Below are positions 6,568-14,476 of a DNA stretch of 64,000 bases, piece after piece (positions within the stretch are counted from its first letter, which is position 1; each line of letters opens with the position of its first letter). Source of the stretch: Variovorax sp. WDL1 (GTDB lineage: Bacteria > Pseudomonadota > Gammaproteobacteria > Burkholderiales > Burkholderiaceae_C). Position numbers and translations under genes: made by a program. Where the stretch lies: positions 156,378 to 220,377 of the forward strand of contig NZ_LMTS01000026.1 of the NCBI RefSeq assembly GCF_001541225.1, in the 5' to 3' direction. Below the pieces are notes generated by a model, which searched no databases, was not told the origin of the DNA, and saw only the letters and a program-made list of their open reading frames with translations.

Positions 6568-9240
6568 TCAAGGAACGAGTTTTCCGCCGGACAGGTCTTC
6601 GAGGAGCATGCGGGCCTGCGCGTAGCCTGGAATCTCCGGCCGCAGGGTGCGGACCAGTTCGTCGAGGTGCTCCGCCACCTGGCCGCGCACGACCTGCTCG
6701 GAGGGGCTACCGACCGGGCGCAGGCGCAGGAACGGGACCCCGGCTGTTGCGAACAACCGGTCCTTCTTCCCGTCGTTCTTCTGCTGGCGCTCCGTGTCGT
6801 GATAGATGCTGTCGACCTCGATGGCGAGCATCGGCATATAGGTTGTCGAATTGACCACAAGCAGGTCCACGCTTGCCAACAGGTAGTAGTTGAAGTCCTC
6901 GGGTGTCACGAGTTCCTTCACCAACTCGTACTTCATGAAGCTCTGCAACGCGCAGTTCGGGAACACCAGGTGGTTCGGGCACAGCTGTGTCATGATTTGA
7001 TAGATGCGGAACTCGAGCCCGCTGTTGAAGACCTGCTTGACGGTGCTCGTCCCCTGCGCGCGGATGATTCGGCCAACAAGCTTGTGCTGGTCCTCCTGCT
7101 CGACGAGCGGAGCGATGTGCGGGTTGATTCGATACTTGCCGGCACTCTCGAAAATCATGCCGGTATCGACGAGCTTTTCGTAGTGGAATCGAACCCACTT
7201 CACCTCCATGTGGGCGTAGTCGGCGAGCTCGTCCATGCTGCTGTAGGTTTGAATCTGGGCGAGGACGCCCAGGAGCTTTCTGGCGGGAGCTCCGATGGAG
7301 GGCCAACGATTGACCGCGGTCTTCTCGTACTGAGCCTCCTTCTTCAGTGCCGCGAGCCGGGCCTTTGCCAGCTTCAGAAGCTCGCCACGCGCCTCAGCGA
7401 CGCGTTCAGGCAATGCGGCCTCGGTAAGGCGCGTCACGGCAGCCGCGGCCGCAGCTTCGCTCTTTTCCTTGTCAAGCAATATCCGCAGGTTGCCGAGCGT
7501 GGACTTTTCGAACGACGCCTTCTGCTCATCCGCCAGCACCGAGAGGTAGCTCTCCAGGGACAGGCTGGAAGAGCCCGCCAGCTGCTCCAGATACCCAAGC
7601 CGGAAGCCACCCTCCCCTTTCTCAAGGTCATCCCGGAACTGCCGCGCGAGAGCGAGCACGCCAGCGTGCTCTTGGGTCTCGAAGCCATTGCACAGAGCCA
7701 CAAAGGCGGGGCCCACGACCTGCAGCCAGACCTCCCATATGGGTTCGGCCATGTCCGCGACCGCGAGCTTCCCAAGTAGCGCCCGCACTTCGGCTCGCTC
7801 CTCCGCGCTCAACAGGATAGCCTCCAAGTCAGCCCAGACGTGGGTGGTCGGCGGCAACTGCCCCCGCTTCAGCCAGCCGTGCAGTGCTCGGAGCATCAAC
7901 AACAGGCGTTGCGCTGGCAGGGCATGGACATGCGCCGCCTGGAATGCGAAGAGCGGCACCTTGTCGCCAAGCCAAGCGAAGCTGGAATCATCCCCAGGCA
8001 GTTCCCTGTCTACGACCGCGTATTGCGCGAGGGCCGTCCAAATCACAGCTGCCAAAGCCAGTTCGTCACGCCATTGAAAGCGAATGCGCTCGGCCTCGTC
8101 CATGAGCCGGGCAAGGCTTTCACTAAGGCTGGGCGCGAGGAACGAGTTCCAGCCCACGGGCAACACCTCTACGCTGCCCTTGTGCTGCACGGTGAGGGCC
8201 TGGCCGAACATGCCATCCTCCTGGTCCGCCACGCTCGCAAGGAGCGCCATGCCTTCAAAGAAGAGGTTTTCCTGGTCGCTGCCGTTAGCAGTCAAGCTCG
8301 TCACGACCTTGCGCAGCCCATCACACCGCGGCCCCAGGCCTTCGGGGTACCGGCTGAAAACGGAATCCAAATGCTTGACCGGAGTGTTTTGGAACTCCCA
8401 CAGAAGGGCCCAGATTTGAGGGGTGAGCGCGTCCCGAGCCGACCTGGACGCACCTTCCTCATACGGAGCAGTCGCGGGGGTCTCCAGCTTCCCTGCCCAC
8501 GCGAGAGCGGTTTCAGCCTCCCACGGTTGAGCGACGCGCATGTCCAGGTCGGCTCGCAGAGCGGTGACAAGCAACCGACCGTAGTCGTCCAGCTCGGAGG
8601 TCCAGGCGCGCTCGAGTGCTTCGCGCAGGATGAGGTCGACCTCTCCGGCCGCGTTCGCGCGGACCTCCACCTCCTGCGTCCAGGTTTCGTCGTGCTCCTG
8701 GTAGTCATCCCGAAGCATGATGCGGAGCACGCGCCCGCGGAGGTTCTCGAGAAGGTCGAGGCGGCTTGGCTGTGCGCGGCATGCGGTGGTCAGCCATCGC
8801 ATACCCTCCAAGGCGTCCTTGAGGTCGTAGCCAAGCGTCCGCAGGTACACGTCGAATTCGGGTCGAACTGCAAAGTCCGGGTCGTGCTCGCTCAGGCGAG
8901 CCAGCGCCGCCGTCAGCCGGGGCTTGTCCGATTGCCTGACGCGGTCGTAGGCGTCCAGAGACTCGTCACCGGCAAGCCCGCGAACCTCCTGCAAGGCCAG
9001 CCACGCCTGAAGATTGCTGCCCGGCTCTACGTCGATTTCCGCCGGGGGCAACGTACCCAGCGCAAGCAACGTGTCGAAGTCCTGTGCAGCGCGAGCCTGT
9101 TCCGCGCGCGCCCGGAGCTCCGAAAAGGGCCGCCGTCCTGGGGATGGATGCTCGGCAGCGGCAGCGGCCGCGGCCGTTGGCGCAGACGCGGGCGCCTGCG
9201 CGCGGGGGTTACGAGACTTGCGTGATTTCGACTTTGCCAT
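6568..9240 (-). CDS. Large helical protein with C-terminal DUF2726 (PD-(D/E)XK-like) domain
   Basis: 890 residues. The start is basic and low-complexity (MAKSKSRKSRN, an Ala/Pro stretch). A long helical body follows, and then a winged-helix-like segment (YSSMDELADYAHMEVKWVRFHYEKL, about 650-700). The last ~130 residues match DUF2726: SFMKYELVKEL, YYLLASVDLLVV, MLAIEVDSIYHDTERQQKNDGKKDRL, then GVPFLRLRP. Asp in ASVDLLVV, Glu in AIEVD and Lys in DGKKD fit a PD-(D/E)XK nuclease-type core. DUF2726 is usually a short domain; the ~700-residue N-terminal extension is unfamiliar. It stands alone. A nucleic-acid role, possibly defence, is inferred from the domain only. Confidence 0.75.
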   Translation of the reverse strand: MAKSKSRKSRNPRAQAPASAPTAAAAAAAEHPSPGRRPFSELRARAEQARAAQDFDTLLALGTLPPAEIDVEPGSNLQAWLALQEVRGLAGDESLDAYDRVRQSDKPRLTAALARLSEHDPDFAVRPEFDVYLRTLGYDLKDALEGMRWLTTACRAQPSRLDLLENLRGRVLRIMLRDDYQEHDETWTQEVEVRANAAGEVDLILREALERAWTSELDDYGRLLVTALRADLDMRVAQPWEAETALAWAGKLETPATAPYEEGASRSARDALTPQIWALLWEFQNTPVKHLDSVFSRYPEGLGPRCDGLRKVVTSLTANGSDQENLFFEGMALLASVADQEDGMFGQALTVQHKGSVEVLPVGWNSFLAPSLSESLARLMDEAERIRFQWRDELALAAVIWTALAQYAVVDRELPGDDSSFAWLGDKVPLFAFQAAHVHALPAQRLLLMLRALHGWLKRGQLPPTTHVWADLEAILLSAEERAEVRALLGKLAVADMAEPIWEVWLQVVGPAFVALCNGFETQEHAGVLALARQFRDDLEKGEGGFRLGYLEQLAGSSSLSLESYLSVLADEQKASFEKSTLGNLRILLDKEKSEAAAAAAVTRLTEAALPERVAEARGELLKLAKARLAALKKEAQYEKTAVNRWPSIGAPARKLLGVLAQIQTYSSMDELADYAHMEVKWVRFHYEKLVDTGMIFESAGKYRINPHIAPLVEQEDQHKLVGRIIRAQGTSTVKQVFNSGLEFRIYQIMTQLCPNHLVFPNCALQSFMKYELVKELVTPEDFNYYLLASVDLLVVNSTTYMPMLAIEVDSIYHDTERQQKNDGKKDRLFATAGVPFLRLRPVGSPSEQVVRGQVAEHLDELVRTLRPEIPGYAQARMLLEDLSGGKLVP

Positions 9241-9316
9241 TGGAGCGTCTTCTTTTTAGAACTGCGGCGAGGGATTTATTTTAGGGGGCCCCACTACCAA
9301 ACGCCGCGGCACTCGC

Positions 9317-9321
9317 TATAG
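9317..9321 (+). promoter_or_regulatory. Putative -10 box (gcTATAG)
   Basis: A TATAG box about 27 nt before the ATG at 9348, with no obvious -35. It is one of many similar boxes ahead of single genes here. Confidence 0.4.
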
Positions 9322-9347
9322 GAGCCAGGAAAACCTACGGAGCAACA

Positions 9348-9989
9348 ATGAGAAATTCCCCAGACGCACCTTCGTTCCACCTGCAGGACAGCCGCGGCAA
9401 CGTTGGCGACAACCTGATGTGGTGGGCCATCGGTGGCGGCTACACCTCGGATTTGTCTAAGGCTGAACCCTTCTCCGAGTTCGACGCATTCAAGCAGCAC
9501 GCGTCACGCGAGTCCGACATCCCATGGCCGACCGGTTACCTGCGCGACCACGCCCGCCCGGTTGTAGACATGCAATACCTGCCGCGTCACGAGGAAATCC
9601 CCTCCGAGGCGATACAAGCAAGCGGCCTCTTCTACGTGCAGGACGCCAATCGTCGCTACATCGGAAACGATATCTGTTTTCGCACGCGTGACGGTAGCTC
9701 GACGACCAACTTGGGTCTGGCAGGCCTGTTCCGCGCCGACGAGCTGGACGGCATCCCGGGCGTTGCCTGGCCCCGAGCTCTGGTCGAAGCCCAGCGTCGC
9801 CCAGCGGTGGCTGCAGGTGCGGTTGACCACAAGAAGGCACTCAGCGACCCGTGGCTTCGAGCGCTGTTGGTCAAGCCCGAGCGGCAGGCGCCTGAGCGCT
9901 ATCGATGCCACGGCTGCGGCGTCTTCATGACCGTCGGAAACTACTACGGTAGCGCGTGCCAGCGTTGCGGTAAGGACAACCGCCCCTAA
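9348..9989 (+). CDS. Hypothetical protein with C-terminal zinc ribbon, 213 aa
   Basis: Not recognised as a named family. The N-terminal ~190 residues are soluble and mixed (LMWWAIGGGYTSD near residue 23). The C-terminus is a clear CxxC...CxxC zinc ribbon: CHGCGVFMTVGNYYG then CQRCGKDN. GGAG lies about 7 nt before the ATG, a TATAG box precedes it, and an intrinsic terminator starts 11 nt after the stop, so it is a one-gene unit. Confidence 0.7.
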   Translation: MRNSPDAPSFHLQDSRGNVGDNLMWWAIGGGYTSDLSKAEPFSEFDAFKQHASRESDIPWPTGYLRDHARPVVDMQYLPRHEEIPSEAIQASGLFYVQDANRRYIGNDICFRTRDGSSTTNLGLAGLFRADELDGIPGVAWPRALVEAQRRPAVAAGAVDHKKALSDPWLRALLVKPERQAPERYRCHGCGVFMTVGNYYGSACQRCGKDNRP

Positions 9990-9999
9990 CCTCCTTCAG

Positions 10000-10030
10000 A
10001 GCCCTGACCACTCTCGGTCGGGGCTTTTTC
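10000..10030 (+). terminator. Intrinsic terminator
   Basis: AGCCCTGACC / GGTCGGGGCT (10 bp, one G-U pair) followed by TTTTTCC, directly after the zinc-ribbon gene. Confidence 0.85.
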
Positions 10031-10068
10031 CGTCATTCAGGGGAAATCGGCACCTGGCTGGAGTGCGC

Positions 10069-10110
10069 AGAAAAAAGACGCCCACGGCGCGCAGTAGCGC
10101 ACGGTGGGCG
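10069..10110 (-). terminator. Intrinsic terminator (minus strand)
   Basis: On the minus strand CGCCCAC / GTGGGCG, with a further inner stem, is followed by TCTTTTTTCTG. It lies 11 nt beyond the stop of the 107-aa gene at 10121. Confidence 0.8.
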
Positions 10111-10120
10111 GGAATGACGG

Positions 10121-10444
10121 TTACTGAAGCTCGATACCGGAAGGCAGGCTGTGGAGCGGTTTTCCAATCAGGGCGGCGACGGCCAGGATTTCCCCCAGAG
10201 AGGCCGCTTGCAATTTCTCTGACCGGCCCTGCTTGCAGTACGCGTCGACGGACAGGGTTCGCCAATCGGGGTGGGGCTGGTCGCTGCACAACTGCCAGTT
10301 TTGATGGGGGCTGGCTCGGCGATACACGTCAACTCCCGTCGAGCGGTGTAGGCCAGCGCCAAAGTACGCCTGCGCCACGAGTTTGACTTCCGACCCATCG
10401 CGCCTCGGCATGACCCTAGTGACCTTCGTGACCAAATCTTCCAT
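10121..10444 (-). CDS. Hypothetical protein, 107 aa
   Basis: Not recognised. A small soluble protein with VKLVAQAYFGAG near residue 20 and a C-terminal helix (EKLQAASLGEILAVAALIGKPL). The Shine-Dalgarno AAGGAGG is 5 nt before the ATG and one of the best in the window. A TATAC box (about 10511-10516, minus) and a strong terminator make it a complete single-gene unit. Confidence 0.75.
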   Translation of the reverse strand: MEDLVTKVTRVMPRRDGSEVKLVAQAYFGAGLHRSTGVDVYRRASPHQNWQLCSDQPHPDWRTLSVDAYCKQGRSEKLQAASLGEILAVAALIGKPLHSLPSGIELQ

Positions 10445-10668
10445 ATTTCCTCCTTTTCGGCCCGCACACTAAGGTGAGCTAGCACGTTCTTGAACGATTG
10501 ATAGGGCGTATAGCCATGAAGCGGGTCTGTGCCTACAGCAAGCGCGAGCTGGCGTTGCGAAACGGACAGCCTGCGCTAAGCCCGGCCATCAGAGGCCTGA
10601 CCTGATTGGCCGAGCACTACGAGCTTACGGCTCGATGTCGCGATGCATTGCTTGCGCCGGAAGCCAGG

Positions 10669-11157
10669 CTACTCAGTGTCGTGCACGTCGCAGAGCGTCC
10701 TAATCCATCCGGAATTGCGAAGTTCGCCCGGCGCGCCGCAAACCTCGCAGGTGCGTGCGCTCATCGCCTCGGCAAATGCGATGTAGGCGTACTGCACGTC
10801 GCTGGCGCCGGAGACGTAGAAGCGCAGGGTGCCGAACTTTTCCTTCACCTGGACCGCGACAGGGACGCGGTCGGCCGCGGCGGACATGGCCAGGCGTGCA
10901 CGTTCGACGTCGACCGCGCTCACTCGCTCTGCTCCCTTGTAGGGCACCGTTCCCTCGATACTCCGCTTGTGCTCATACTCGCGCACGGCAGCCCGATGGT
11001 CCGCCTCCAGGAGGCTGCCGAGAGCGTCAAGGAGCGAGTACCAGCCATCTCCCACCTCGAAGCCGAAGCACATCAGCGTGCGGCTCGGGTCACCGCGTCG
11101 GTCCTTGAAGACAAGGGGGTACTTCTCACAAAGGGCTTGGTCGAGTTCGGGTTTCAT
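10669..11157 (-). CDS. Conserved hypothetical protein, phage-associated type, 162 aa
   Basis: The start (MKPELDQALCEKYPLVFKDR), MCFGFEVGDGWYSLLDAL, the VQVKEKFGTLRFY motif and a C-terminal TCEVCGAPGE...LCDVH zinc knuckle are hallmarks of a short family common in Gram-negative bacteria and their phages. Its function is not established to my knowledge. CxxC at about residue 137 and Cys/His at the C-terminus probably bind zinc. The ATG at 11157 matches the family start, although the Shine-Dalgarno is weak. Confidence 0.75.
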   Translation of the reverse strand: MKPELDQALCEKYPLVFKDRRGDPSRTLMCFGFEVGDGWYSLLDALGSLLEADHRAAVREYEHKRSIEGTVPYKGAERVSAVDVERARLAMSAAADRVPVAVQVKEKFGTLRFYVSGASDVQYAYIAFAEAMSARTCEVCGAPGELRNSGWIRTLCDVHDTE

Positions 11158-11198
11158 GGTGCTGGCGGGTCAGGGGCTGAGAAAGGGGAATGCACCGT

Positions 11199-11525
11199 CT
11201 AGGTCTCAGCACTTATCCCCCGCTGCCACCTTACTGGGAGGTTGAGCTTCCCGAGCACGTCCAGGAACGTTGCCGGCGGCACAGCCCGGACGTTCGGGCG
11301 TCGGTTGAGGTGCTCGAACACCGCCGCTGCCCGCAACTGCTTGCAGTCCGGGCCGCCTCGGTATCGCAAAGGGTCGACCTTGAAAGCCGCCCAGTCACTC
11401 GCGCCGGCCAGGATGGCGATGCAGTCGAGTTCCTGCAGTCGCCCGAGCGGGAACCCCTGGTCGTCCAGCAGCTCGCCGAACTCGATGGCGAGTTTCTTGA
11501 GCGCTAGGCGGACCTCCGAAGTCAT
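11199..11525 (-). CDS. Small protein with the window's recurrent helical module, 108 aa
   Basis: The N-terminal half (residues 5-49) shows the pattern of an amphipathic helix followed by LQELDCIAILAGASDWAAFK, similar to a helical module found in four other genes here and resembling the glyoxalase-related domain PF20066. The rest (LNRRPNVRAVPPATFLDVLGKL) is not recognised. The start ATG overlaps the stop of the upstream membrane-protein gene by 4 nt (ATGA), so translation is probably coupled. Confidence 0.6.
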   Translation of the reverse strand: MTSEVRLALKKLAIEFGELLDDQGFPLGRLQELDCIAILAGASDWAAFKVDPLRYRGGPDCKQLRAAAVFEHLNRRPNVRAVPPATFLDVLGKLNLPVRWQRGISAET

Positions 11526-11944
11526 CTAGGCGAAACGCGTTCTTGCGTCTGGTCGACGCTGGCCCGCCTGATGGCGTGAAGAAAAATGGCCGACAGGGTC
11601 ACGAAGGCAGCGGCGCCCACGGCGGCACGGAGCGCGGGGCTGAGGAACATGCCTGCCGCGTAGACGAGACCACGCAGCAGGTCCCACTTGAACGCGATGG
11701 CCAAGGCTGCGGCAAGGATGCCACTGGGGGACATGAGCCAGACGGCCAAAGCGCAAGCAAGAACCAGTGCCAGAAGGGCCAGGATTCGCAGCCGCGGCGC
11801 TGCGGTCGACAGCAGGATGCGCACGAGGCGCCAGGGCGCGAGAGCCACATTAAGGCCTACGTCCGCCAAGTCGCTCAGCCGCGTATGGACTGCGGCGCGC
11901 GCGACGCTCGTCGATGTGGGGTCGGGAGGGTGGGCATGCGGCAT
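11522..11944 (-). CDS. Small inner-membrane protein
   Basis: 140 residues from ATG 11944. Three hydrophobic segments are visible: ILALLALVLACALAVWLM, an Ala-rich AAALAIAFKW region with LVYAAGMFLSPAL, and AVGAAAFVTLSAIFLHAI. The N-terminus is cytosolic-looking and Pro/Thr-rich. No enzyme motifs are seen. An in-frame ATG at 11983 is rejected because it falls in the T-run of the preceding gene's terminator. It is coupled by ATGA to the 108-aa gene downstream. Confidence 0.5.
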   Translation of the reverse strand: MPHAHPPDPTSTSVARAAVHTRLSDLADVGLNVALAPWRLVRILLSTAAPRLRILALLALVLACALAVWLMSPSGILAAALAIAFKWDLLRGLVYAAGMFLSPALRAAVGAAAFVTLSAIFLHAIRRASVDQTQERVSPR

Positions 11945-11983
11945 GGCAGCCGATGCTAGCAGCGGACCGCCACGGCGAACCAA

Positions 11984-12012
11984 GAAAAAAGCGGCCCACC
12001 AAGGTGAGCCGC
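11984..12012 (-). terminator. Intrinsic terminator (minus strand)
   Basis: Minus strand GCGGCTCACC-TT-GGTGGGCCGC (10 bp, one G-U pair) followed by TTTTTTC, downstream of the 363-aa gene. Confidence 0.85.
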
Positions 12013-12045
12013 AGGAATGATGTGCGCTATCGCACGACCAGCCGG

Positions 12046-13137
12046 TTATGGTTTCTTGGGAGGGAGGCCCTCTTGTTCAATCTGGGTAAACGCAGCGTCG
12101 CTCTGGTCACCTTGCACAGCACGCACGAACAGGCCGCGAACGTCGTCGGGGTTGACCTTGCTGAGGTCTGGTGCGCACCGGTACATGAGCGCAGCCACTC
12201 TGTCACAGAACTTGACCCGCTCAGCCTGGGTGGCGCTGACTGGGCATGCGGACAAGCACGATTCGGTGTCTGCCACCGACCGGTCTGCCGTGAGGACCCT
12301 CAGGTCTGCCCACAACAGCTCGTCGTCGCAGCCGCCAAGGCTGGTGAGCTCTACGGCGTAGGGGCCGTAGACGGCGCCGCCAAGGTTCGGGTCCTGACGA
12401 GCTGGCTCCGGCTCGTCCACTTGGTAAACCCCGTCCTCGCTCGTATCTGGGCAGTAGTGGTCGGCCAAGCCGCGGTAGTTGCCGTCGTCGACCTCGAAGC
12501 GTGCCTTGCCGTCAGCTGCAAACTGCCGGGCGGCCTCGATGGCGTCCTCCGGGGTATCGCCTCGCGCCAGCACGATAGCGGTCATGCTCGTGTCGACTGA
12601 CACCGGAACCCGGTACAAGAAGCCAGTTCCCGGAATCTCCGTCTGCGAATGCGGCGCCTGGTCGGGCGCGCTGCAGACAGTGGGGGTCCTTTGGTGCACG
12701 AGTACTTGCCAGTCCGTCTCGCCGATGCTGGCAGCCACTGCATGCAAAAGCTTGCTGTGAGCAACCTTGGCGTCCATTTTGGTCAGCTGCCGGCCGATGC
12801 GCCGCGACAGCGTTCTCACGCGCTCGCTGGGCTCCTCACACTCGAGCACGGCCGCCGGACCGGAGTCGCAGACGTCGAACCACTTCGATTGCGCGAGCTC
12901 TTGGAACGTCACGGCGCTGACCTCGAGCACCTCTTCCACGCGAACGTTGCGGCCGCGGTCCTCCTTGAAGGAGAAAGAGCCGTCGGCGCTCACGGTGAAC
13001 GGCCCCCACCCATAGGTACGAGCGCGGCGAGCGAAGAGCTCCTCGGCTTCGTGCCGGTCCTTTGCGCTGGCGCAGCAGTTGACTGCGTGGCTGTCATTGG
13101 CGTCAGTGACGCGGAGGCGTCCGATAAAAAACTGCAT
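12046..13137 (-). CDS. Hypothetical protein with internal helical module, 363 aa
   Basis: Three parts: an N-terminal ~100 residues beginning MQFFIGRLRV, the recurrent helical module (about 106-148: LSRRIGRQL...AHSKLLHAVAASIGETDWQVL), and a C-terminal acidic part with a repeat-like GVYQVDEPEP segment. The module has the lay-out of PF20066-like glyoxalase-related domains. AAGGAC sits 8 nt before the ATG. No catalytic motif is seen. A terminator follows. Confidence 0.65.
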   Translation of the reverse strand: MQFFIGRLRVTDANDSHAVNCCASAKDRHEAEELFARRARTYGWGPFTVSADGSFSFKEDRGRNVRVEEVLEVSAVTFQELAQSKWFDVCDSGPAAVLECEEPSERVRTLSRRIGRQLTKMDAKVAHSKLLHAVAASIGETDWQVLVHQRTPTVCSAPDQAPHSQTEIPGTGFLYRVPVSVDTSMTAIVLARGDTPEDAIEAARQFAADGKARFEVDDGNYRGLADHYCPDTSEDGVYQVDEPEPARQDPNLGGAVYGPYAVELTSLGGCDDELLWADLRVLTADRSVADTESCLSACPVSATQAERVKFCDRVAALMYRCAPDLSKVNPDDVRGLFVRAVQGDQSDAAFTQIEQEGLPPKKP

Positions 13138-13500
13138 GGTTTGTCCTTTTGACCTGGAAGGTCGCGTAGCTTGTTGTCAGTGCCTGCCTTGCTGAGCGCA
13201 ACCTTCCGGTGAATCGGATGGATGGGCACAGTGCCTTGAAAACATTGCTTTTCCATACCCCGAAGGGCGCAGGCGGATGGGCAATGGAACCCGTACCGCC
13301 TATAGCGACTCCTGCGGTCTTGCAGGCTTAAGACCTCCGGCCATTTGTCCAACGGGCCGGGCAAAAGGGGCCGGAATTGTCCAGAAAGCTGGACATCTGC
13401 TCGCCGAACGCAGTCAGGCGACGCGGCGCTTTTAGGCCAACGCCCCTGGCGGCAGCGGCCGCGGTGGCTACAGGTAAAAGGACAACTCTCAAGGACCTGT
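13138..13500 (+). other. Intergenic region between divergent genes
   Basis: No convincing gene. It holds a two-way CTATAG box at 13300-13306 that could serve either strand, and a GGCTACAG box at 13467-13473 about 28 nt before the ATG at 13501. No repeat or RNA structure stands out. Confidence 0.4.
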
Positions 13501-13803
13501 ATGCAGAAACTCCAATCGCCTCCCGCGGCCGGTCAGCGCCTCACTGCCTGGCTTGCCGTACCCGGCGCTCATCACTGTTCGATGCGCTGCATCGAAGGAA
13601 CAGACATCAACGAGGTCGCGAACCGCGTGGCATTCATCGAAAAGACGCCGCGTGTGCGCAATGCGCCCTTCACCGACCTGCACACCGACTACCGCAACTG
13701 GCATCCGGGCTCCAAAGGCGACGACGGCTGGGACGCAGAATCCCAGGCTTGGTGCGATGGCTTGCTGCTGAACCTGGGCTACGTGCTTCCGCCCTCGGCT
13801 TGA
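13501..13803 (+). CDS. Hypothetical protein, 100 aa
   Basis: Not recognised. The product has IEGTDINEVANRVAFIEKTPRV in the middle and a Trp/Asp-rich C-terminal part (YRNWHPGSKGDDGWDAESQAWCDGLLLNLGY). AAGGAC lies 7-8 nt before ATG 13501, which is preferred to in-frame upstream starts. It is followed by a terminator. Confidence 0.6.
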   Translation: MQKLQSPPAAGQRLTAWLAVPGAHHCSMRCIEGTDINEVANRVAFIEKTPRVRNAPFTDLHTDYRNWHPGSKGDDGWDAESQAWCDGLLLNLGYVLPPSA

Positions 13804-13878
13804 ACCGGACGTTGGTCACATGTTCTGCCGCCGCGCCGCCCAGGCCTACTCGGGCAATTAAGCGCATCCCCCTTCTTC

Positions 13879-13904
13879 AGCCGCCCCTCCCGGGCGGCTT
13901 TTTT
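13879..13904 (+). terminator. Intrinsic terminator
   Basis: AGCCGCCC / GGGCGGCT stem, 5-nt loop, then TTTTTT. The stem repeats the one at 4398-4417. Confidence 0.85.
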
Positions 13905-14042
13905 CGTGCGGAGCCGACGCTTGCGGCCTGCGCCATGGCAAGAGTTCCTTCAGATTTCGGCGTACGACCTGGAAATCTCTCCGCCGCTCAAGAAAATGTC
14001 CAGAAGGGCCCTCCGGCCCTGGCCCGAGTAGTTTAGAATAGA

Positions 14043-14056
14043 TGTACCAAAGTACA
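14043..14056 (+). promoter_or_regulatory. Candidate autoregulatory operator of the XRE gene
   Basis: TGTAC-CAAA-GTACA, a 5-bp inverted repeat with a 4-nt spacer, lies just downstream of a TAGAAT -10-like box (14034-14039) and 16 nt before the ATG at 14072. Confidence 0.45.
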
Positions 14057-14071
14057 GTTATTCTTTCCCTG

Positions 14072-14461
14072 ATGACAATCATTGCACCTTCAAGATTAAG
14101 GGAACTGCGTATCGCCGCAGGCCTGACGCAGACTGCGCTCGGCAAGGAGTTAGGCGTCGGCAAGGCCCGGGTGTCTCAGATGGAGCGAGCGGGGGAAGGG
14201 CTCGACAGGCTTTCCACGCTCGAGAAGCTCGCCAGTATTCTGGGCGTGACCATTGAGGACCTCAGGCAGCCCGAAGGAGCGCCGAGCAAGGTGGGGCACC
14301 GCAGACAGGCTCCTGAAGCGTCTGCTGCTGGCACCCCATTGTCCTCGCTGTCTCCGTTGCAACAAGCCGCGGTACAGGCGCTGGTCGCGGCCTGCGCAAG
14401 CAGGCAGCTCTCGGACCGCCGCCTGGTCGAACTGCTTGGCGAATGGCACGGCCTGGCCTGA
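14072..14461 (+). CDS. XRE-family helix-turn-helix regulator
   Basis: 129 residues. The first ~65 form a canonical HTH_3/XRE domain: SRLRELRIAAGLTQTALGKELGVGKARVSQMERAG then LSTLEKLASILGVTIEDLR. The C-terminal ~60 residues are Ala/Leu-rich helices, perhaps for dimerisation. ATG 14072 is preferred over ATG 14042, because the latter lies in the operator-like inverted repeat and before the likely transcription start. It is convergent with the ileS-like gene; no toxin or other target is adjacent on the same strand. Confidence 0.8.
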   Translation: MTIIAPSRLRELRIAAGLTQTALGKELGVGKARVSQMERAGEGLDRLSTLEKLASILGVTIEDLRQPEGAPSKVGHRRQAPEASAAGTPLSSLSPLQQAAVQALVAACASRQLSDRRLVELLGEWHGLA

Positions 14462-14476
14462 GGCCGGGTGCTCCGT

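Noticed and set aside
6369..6860. N-terminal extension of the Ig-like secreted protein by ~160 residues
   Set aside because: It would bury the signal peptide and overlap the C-terminus of the DUF2726 gene on the same strand; the extension is low-complexity Arg/Ser-rich shadow.
7840..9225. 461-codon plus-strand open frame opposite the DUF2726 gene
   Set aside because: Shadow frame typical of high-GC coding DNA; the minus strand carries recognisable domains.
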